Source: Podila epigama (lineage: Eukaryota > Mortierellomycota > Mortierellomycetes > Mortierellales > Mortierellaceae). From it: a DNA stretch of 12,295 bases. Positions within the stretch are counted from its first letter, which is position 1. The number at the start of each line of letters is the position of its first letter. The stretch lies in contig JAAAVE010000815.1 in the NCBI GenBank assembly GCA_015679605.1, positions 1 through 12,295 of the forward strand, read 5' to 3'. The translations under genes and the position numbers were made by a program. Positions 8,152 through 12,295 of this stretch are shown in pieces. The notes below the pieces were generated by a model. That model was not told the origin of the DNA. It saw only the letters and a program-made list of their open reading frames with translations, and ran no database searches.

Positions 8152-8995
8152 ATGTCTATCGCTGTCAAAGTCATGAAGGCTGCTGTGCCTCGCATCCCTC
8201 GCCCAAGAAAGGCCGTTCTCACTCTTGTAAGTTTTTCATCTCTATGCTTCCTGTACTTTTTTTGTTGGGTTATACTTTTTGCACTAGTCTCAGGAACAAT
8301 GTCTACTATATTTCTTTTAATCTAACCAAGTTACATTCTTTGTCCTTTTTTTATCATCAATCCTCATGACCTGAACTCCTGTTTTTTGCTTTGACGCTCA
8401 TTCATACCGCCCGCCCCCCGCCTCTTTTTTGTGATCATTTTCCCGCAACTGCGCTATTTTCGGATGGATTTTTACCAAATTGCGTTGATGAATAATGCAC
8501 TGATGTGTTTCCACGAAAAATGACATTATTCGACATGTTAAAAAAAGACTCCCTCGGCTGTCACTCGGTTGCGTGTACTGACCGAAGGCCCTGAACCCAA
8601 GGTTGTCCGCGTCGGAATTCGTACAAAGGGCTGCTCTGGTCAGCAGTACGATCTGTCATACACCAACAAGAAGGAGAAGTTTGATGAGGAGATCAAGCAA
8701 GATGGTAAGTTATTTTTTTTTTGTTTTTGTTTGTTTTGCATGGTTGTTGACAAGAGGAATGTCGCTCCTACCATCATACATTGACTTTATTCATTCTAAA
8801 CAAACTCCTCATCTGTTTCCCTCTCTCTTTATATATATAATTGTAGGTGTTACAGTGCTCGTGGACAACAAGGCGCTCATGTCAGTGCTTGGCTCGGAAA
8901 TGGACTATGTCGAGGACAAGTTGTCGGCACAGTTTGTCTTTAACAACCCCAATATCAAGGAGTCGTGCGGATGTGGCATGAGCTTCATGACGTAA
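8152..8995 (+). CDS. isa1: Mitochondrial iron-sulfur cluster assembly A-type protein (ISCA1/Isa1 family)
   Basis: Exons are 8152-8226, 8548-8704 and 8847-8995. Phases are 0 and 1, giving 126 residues plus TAA, close to the roughly 129 residues of animal ISCA1. The domain starts at LTLTPSAV (about residue 24) and runs to the C-terminus. The three invariant cysteines are present: Cys54 in GCSG and Cys118/Cys120 in CGCG, with the family's spacing. The block EMDYVEDKLS followed by FVFNNPNIK is diagnostic of ISCA1 rather than ISCA2. The basic N-terminus (Lys/Arg, Ala, no acidic residue in the first 25) fits a short mitochondrial targeting peptide. From the family, Isa1 works with Isa2 and Iba57 to mature [4Fe-4S] clusters for aconitase-type, lipoate- and biotin-synthase-type enzymes in the matrix. 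The identity is firm. The only oddity is the 3' end of intron 1. Confidence 0.96.
8227..8547 (+). other. isa1 intron 1 with an A-rich 3' splice site
   Basis: This 321-nt intron has a consensus GTAAGT donor. The acceptor is forced by homology (LTL|TPSAV): the only AG in reach is at 8546-8547, and an in-frame TAA sits just before it at 8539-8541. The acceptor is preceded by seven adenines rather than pyrimidines. A branch-like TGAC lies at 8521. The intron body contains T runs and a C-rich stretch near 8410 but no gene. Confidence 0.85.
8705..8846 (+). other. isa1 intron 2
   Basis: This 142-nt intron has a GTAAGT donor and a TTGTAG acceptor, interrupting a Gly codon after the first base. A T-rich 5' part and an (AT) run at 8831-8839 lie inside it. 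It is conventional, in contrast to intron 1. Confidence 0.92.
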
Positions 8996-9684
8996 AAAGA
9001 CTGAAGTCTCAATAGACAATAGCATAAGGCATTCATTCCCACCCCACCTCCCATCTATAATCTTCTTTCTTACACCCTTCAAGCAAAAAAACTCGCACCT
9101 GTTTATAGAATTGTACCATATTATATTATCATTATTAAAAACTTGTCTTCTTATTCAGACCATGGTTTCTATTCTGTGAAGATTTTCATCGGCCAGTGCA
9201 GAGAGTGCAGATGGGGGGTAAAGCAGGTGGAGGGCGACTCTTCGGATTTATGCTTCCTTTCTGAGAAATAATAATTGACACTCCAACATTCAAAAGTATG
9301 TACGAATGTACATGACAAACGCAAGTGAGAGTGAGTGAGCGAAAGAGAGTTCTGAGCTTTGCCAGTAGGCAACAAGTCCAAGTCAAATCTGGGTCTAGTT
9401 TGGGTGTGGCTGCGGTACGGAACGGAGAATGTTTTTTTTTTTTTTTTTTGCTCTGCTCGGTGAAATTTATCCAAAGTCAGTTCGCTCCAACCCCTTTTCC
9501 TTAGTGCGATTGCCACAGCAGGTTTAACCCAAAAAAGAATAATGGCTCAAAAGGGTCACCATCCAGACCTTTGGAAAATAAAAGATATTACATTGACTTG
9601 GTAGACTGAGGATTATGTATTAAATAGTGATAATAAGGGATATACAATGCAAAACGAGAGAGAGAGAGGTATTGTGCAAGGAAC
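8996..9684. other. Convergent 3' spacer between isa1 and the transporter gene
   Basis: This holds the 3' ends of two convergent genes and no supportable coding region. The isa1 side has an AT-rich stretch at 9115-9145 (TTATTATC, ATTATTAAAA), a likely polyadenylation zone. There is a T18 run at 9432-9449 and a GA run at 9656-9668. On the - strand, the first 80 bases after the transporter stop contain TTGTATAT and TATTTAATACATAA, plausible 3'-end signals. None matches AATAAA exactly. Confidence 0.6.
9432..9449 (+). repeat. T18 homopolymer
   Basis: Eighteen uninterrupted T lie in the convergent spacer. Such runs are prone to length variation and sequencing error. Confidence 0.95.
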
Positions 9685-11570
9685 TCAGTTGTTGGTCTTC
9701 TTTGCAACTTCTTGCTTGGAATCTTCACTGAATTCAATATGAGTACCGGCAGCACGCGCATCTTGCTCCTCCTGGTCCATCTTGAGGTTGACATGCTGCA
9801 TCATAAAGGCACAGATACACGCAAGGACAGCCATGGCACATGCAATGATGGACATGAGCTTCTGAGCATCTGCATAGGCATCAATCACTTGGCTCTTGGT
9901 GGTGGCATCCAAGGTAAGAATATAAGTAAAGATATCGTTCATGGCTCCACTCTCGTCATAAGGCCCTGTAATATGCTTAGCAAGGCGGCCAGGCAAGTAC
10001 TGAGTCCAGATACCTCCAGACAACGCAGCCCCAAACGCACCGCCAAACGCACCCATGAGCTGTGACGCTCCAATCACGGTCGCAATGTCCTTCTTGGCAA
10101 CAACACCGGTAATGGCGACACTAGTGGCAATAAAGGTCATACCACCACCAATACCAACAATGGTCTGACTGATAACAATGAAAAAGTCGGATGACGTAGG
10201 GAGACGCGCGGGGATCATGAGGCCGAGACCGATAGCGTAGATGACGATGCCAGTCCAAATGAAAGGTCGTAGGGTGTTGAAGCGCTTCATGGCAAAGGCA
10301 GTGATGAGTTGGAGAACAGTGTAGGCGACCTGGTAACCGCGTTCAAGGAGCAAGGCGCGCGAAAAGGTGAGATCCCGCGAGATGACGAGGTATACAGTAT
10401 AGTATTGCCAGTTCATGCCGGCCATGACAGTCATGAGAAAAACAATGGCGAGACCACCAAATGCAGTGCGGTTAGACCAGATTCTCATGGACATGATGGG
10501 ACGACTGGTGAAACGAACCTCCCAGATGACGAGGAGGATAAGAAGAATGACTCCGATGACGAACATGGCAATGATCTTGCCGTTATTCCAATTGCCCTCA
10601 AAGGTGCGCGCCAAGATCATGGGCAAAAGCGTCAGGGACATGCCACCAGTGATGAGGATAGCGCCGACCGTGTCAAACTCGTGAAGCAACCAGCCAAGAG
10701 TACGCTTAGGAACGACTTTTCCTTGCGTCTTGAGTGTGCGCTCGCCCTTCTTTTGGAGGTGCCAGAGAGGAGTGAGGATAGCCACGGCGCCGGCGAGAGC
10801 AACAAGGCCGATGAGGAGATAGACGTTGCGCCAGGTCGAGTATGAGGGCGACAAAGGGTTGGAGAGACGATCCGTGAGTGGGTTTGTGGCAAAGACCATG
10901 GCAATCGAAGGAAGATCCCATAATGCAAAGACGATTCCACGGTTAATAAGGAGTGTGGTATCTAATATGAGAAAGTAAGGGTTCTGCGTCGGTTAATAGG
11001 GGATTCTCCATAGTCAATGATTCTCTGTAAAGCAAGAGTGAATGCGCGAGTGTAATGACTATTGTGTGAAAGTGGACAAGTGCAATAAAAAAAAAAGAAA
11101 AAATTACCAGCAATCAAGACTTGAGTGAGGATCTGCATGCCTGTGGCACCAATGCCGTAAAAGATTTGACCAATGGCAAACTGGAGAAATGCATTGGATG
11201 TTCCTTGGATAGTGTAACCGATGAGGTAAAAGACCATGGCAAAGGTAAGGGCTTGTGCACGACCGGTAACGTCGGACACCTTGGTATAAAAGGGGACGAG
11301 GGCAGCAGAAAGAATTTGGAGGATAGTAGGCAGGATGGAGGTAAGAGAGGTCTGTTTGAAGATGGCGGTGACATTGCCGAGGCAGTTGTACATGACATTG
11401 GACTCGAAAGAGTAGAGGAGGGCCTGGATGAGGATGCCACCGGTCAGGAAGAAGTATTCCGTGCGAGACCAGCTGTTGGGGTTGAGGATCGTTGCAGCGA
11501 TGGAGAGCTCCTGTTCAGGAGCAATCTCAGTCTGGTTGTCCACAGACGTGGACTTTTCAATATCAGTCAT
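9685..11570 (-). CDS. Siderophore-type MFS transporter (ARN/Sit1 family)
   Basis: Exons are 11570-11108 and 10961-9685 on the - strand, giving 579 residues plus TGA. The junction restores an Asp codon in VLIADTT. The start ATG at 11570 has A at -3 and precedes a hydrophilic N-terminus of about 37 residues. About 14 hydrophobic segments are visible, from residue 40 to 542. MFS motif A follows the second segment (KVSDVTGRAQAL, about 97-108). The strings IGYTIQGTSN, GQIFYGIGATGMQILTQVLIAD, FALWDLPSIA, the GGGMTFI and GAFGGAFGAALSGGIWTQYLP blocks, and the long polar loop before the last helix (about 475-520) are typical of fungal siderophore-iron proton symporters of 580-640 residues. The cytosolic C-tail is charged. 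Expected role: uptake of ferric siderophores across the plasma or an endosomal membrane. The exact siderophore cannot be read from sequence. Upstream GATA elements suggest iron repression. A drug-efflux MFS is less likely. Confidence 0.93.
10962..11107 (-). other. Single intron of the MFS transporter gene
   Basis: This 146-nt intron on the - strand has donor GTAATT at 11107 and acceptor TATTAG ending at 10962. A T/A-rich 5' part including a T10 run follows the donor. Splicing joins the first G of an Asp codon to AT. Reading through instead gives a Phe-rich run and breaks the transporter, so the intron is well supported. Confidence 0.9.
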
Positions 11571-11741
11571 GATGTGTGAGGGAGGTTTTTTTTGGCAAAT
11601 GGGTGATTGTGGAGAGATAGAGTGAGGGGATAAAGTTGGGCACGGGTGAGTATGAAGACGTGAGATCAAAAAGAGAGATGGAGGGAAAGAAGAGATGAGA
11701 ACCCTGAAAAAGAAGGACGACAAGACAAGGCGAAGAAGTCA

Positions 11742-11748
11742 TTTTATA
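11742..11748 (-). promoter_or_regulatory. TATA box of the MFS transporter gene
   Basis: The - strand reads TATAAAA here, about 172 nt upstream of the transporter ATG. It is followed by a CT-rich stretch typical of a fungal transcription start and leader. The inferred leader is roughly 140 nt, and the exact start site is not visible. Confidence 0.6.
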
Positions 11749-11970
11749 CAAATCATACAGCCATACGAACAATACAGACATGCAAAGAATGCAATGATCG
11801 ATGGAGAGTCGGGCTGGGCTGGGTTTAGCGGTTGGATAAGCGGAGACAAACAACGGCGACACTGCGTCATGGAAGGAGGAGACCGGAGAATGGATGTAGC
11901 TGCCAAGGCATCGATCGAAGGTAGTTTACAATTGCTTTTTACGTTTTGAAACAAAGAAACAAAACCTTGC

Positions 11971-11979
11971 TTATCAGAT
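11971..11979 (-). promoter_or_regulatory. Iron-responsive GATA motif ATCTGATAA
   Basis: The - strand reads ATCTGATAA, a perfect match to the ATCWGATAA site of fungal iron-repressing GATA factors (SreA, SRE, Fep1, Urbs1). It lies about 400 nt upstream of the siderophore transporter start and about 225 nt upstream of its TATA box. Two weaker HGATAR cores are nearby: GATAG at 11616-11620 and GATAAG at 12041-12046, both on the + strand. Function is inferred from the match and the gene downstream. Confidence 0.65.
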
Positions 11980-12119
11980 GCATTTTTTTTGTTCCTCTGG
12001 TCATTGTTGTCTCTGTCGTCGTTGTGTTGACATCTTGGACGATAAGCCTGAGTGGAGATTCGATCCAACAGGTCGGGGCGGAGCCAAGAGGAAGGAAAAA
12101 AGAAAATGTCTTGCTGAAC

Positions 12120-12295
12120 ATGGCGGCCAGGAAACCTACAAGGTACCGCACCTTCTTCTTTCAGGTTTCATCTTCCATTTTGTGTTTAAACATGGTTATG
12201 GTTATGGTTTATACCCCAAATGGGGTAGAAAAATGTTGCCACCAACTTCAAGTAGGCGCTCAAAGCCACTCAAAGCCACTCAACTTGACGTCAAT
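12120..12295 (+). CDS. Possible 5' fragment of a divergent gene, open to the window edge
   Basis: An ATG at 12120 with A at -3 and G at +4 opens a frame (MAARKPTRYRTFFF...) that stays free of stops for 58 codons to the window end. It includes a Met-Val run from the GGTTAT repeats. I see no recognisable domain. Divergent placement to the transporter would make 11571-12119 a shared promoter. Chance openness over 58 codons is quite possible, so this is a weak call. Confidence 0.2.
   Translation, partial: MAARKPTRYRTFFFQVSSSILCLNMVMVMVYTPNGVEKCCHQLQVGAQSHSKPLNLTS
12285..12294. promoter_or_regulatory. CRE-like palindrome TTGACGTCAA
   Basis: A perfect 10-bp palindrome contains the full CRE core TGACGTCA bound by fungal ATF/CREB-type bZIP factors. 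It lies about 715 nt upstream of the transporter ATG at the window edge, so it could equally belong to a gene to the right. Occupancy is only inferred. Confidence 0.4.

Larger units (their letters stand above)
11571..12295. other. Transporter promoter region and right-edge intergenic sequence
   Basis: This carries the 5' leader, TATA box and GATA sites of the - strand transporter gene. Further right are GGTTAT triplicates at 12194-12209, a 7-bp inverted repeat (TACCCCA/TGGGGTA) at 12212-12227, two copies of CTCAAAGCCA at about 12259-12278, and a palindromic CRE-like site at 12285-12294. A frame starting at 12120 runs off the right edge. Confidence 0.65.

Noticed and set aside
10309-10845. 178-codon + strand frame opposite the transporter
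   Set aside because: It is the antisense shadow of an unmistakable MFS coding sequence; its Asp/Glu/His richness mirrors the hydrophobic codons.
11571-11723. Upstream in-frame extension of the transporter by about 51 residues
   Set aside because: It has no ATG and would begin at a non-standard codon. It lies between the TATA box and the conserved start, so it is leader sequence.

Overview
The window reads as nuclear DNA of a filamentous fungus, most likely an early-diverging Mucoromycota or Mortierella-type lineage. The phylum is an inference; the fungal call is firm. Spliceosomal introns of about 100-320 bp with GT...AG ends interrupt the genes. One gene encodes a 14-TM fungal siderophore-type MFS transporter and another a mitochondrial ISCA1/Isa1-type iron-sulfur assembly protein. 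Spacers are rich in homopolymer T, TG/CA and CT/GA low-complexity tracts. No tRNA, rRNA, CRISPR, transposon or viral gene could be supported.

Layout. (1) 1-4122, + strand: a large gene of unknown function, about 1106 residues in the spliced model. It has two N-terminal membrane segments, an unrecognised conserved-looking middle part and a long Ser/Gly-rich tail with a six-copy 21-bp coding minisatellite. It may begin left of the window. (2) 4123-6670: about 2.5 kb without a supportable gene, holding microsatellites, short tandem repeats and an ~800-bp pyrimidine-rich tract. (3) 6671-7249, + strand: a small intronless gene for a 192-residue coiled-coil protein of unknown function, followed by a purine-rich tract. 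(4) 8152-8995, + strand: a three-exon isa1 gene whose 126-residue product carries the three cluster-binding cysteines. (5) 9685-11570, - strand: a two-exon siderophore/iron transporter of 579 residues, convergent with isa1. (6) 11571-12295: the transporter promoter, with a TATA box and a perfect copy of the fungal iron-responsive GATA motif ATCTGATAA. At the right edge are a possible start of a divergent gene and a CRE-like palindrome.

Two neighbouring genes, isa1 and the transporter, both deal with iron (Fe-S cluster maturation and iron uptake). They are convergent and do not share a promoter, so linkage may be chance. The most informative signals are the iron-GATA promoter, a stop-free intron whose length is a multiple of three in the large gene (its retention would add a hydrophobic segment), and an unusual A-rich 3' splice site in isa1. 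I found no convincing wholly new system. The two genes without recognisable families are the best novelty candidates.
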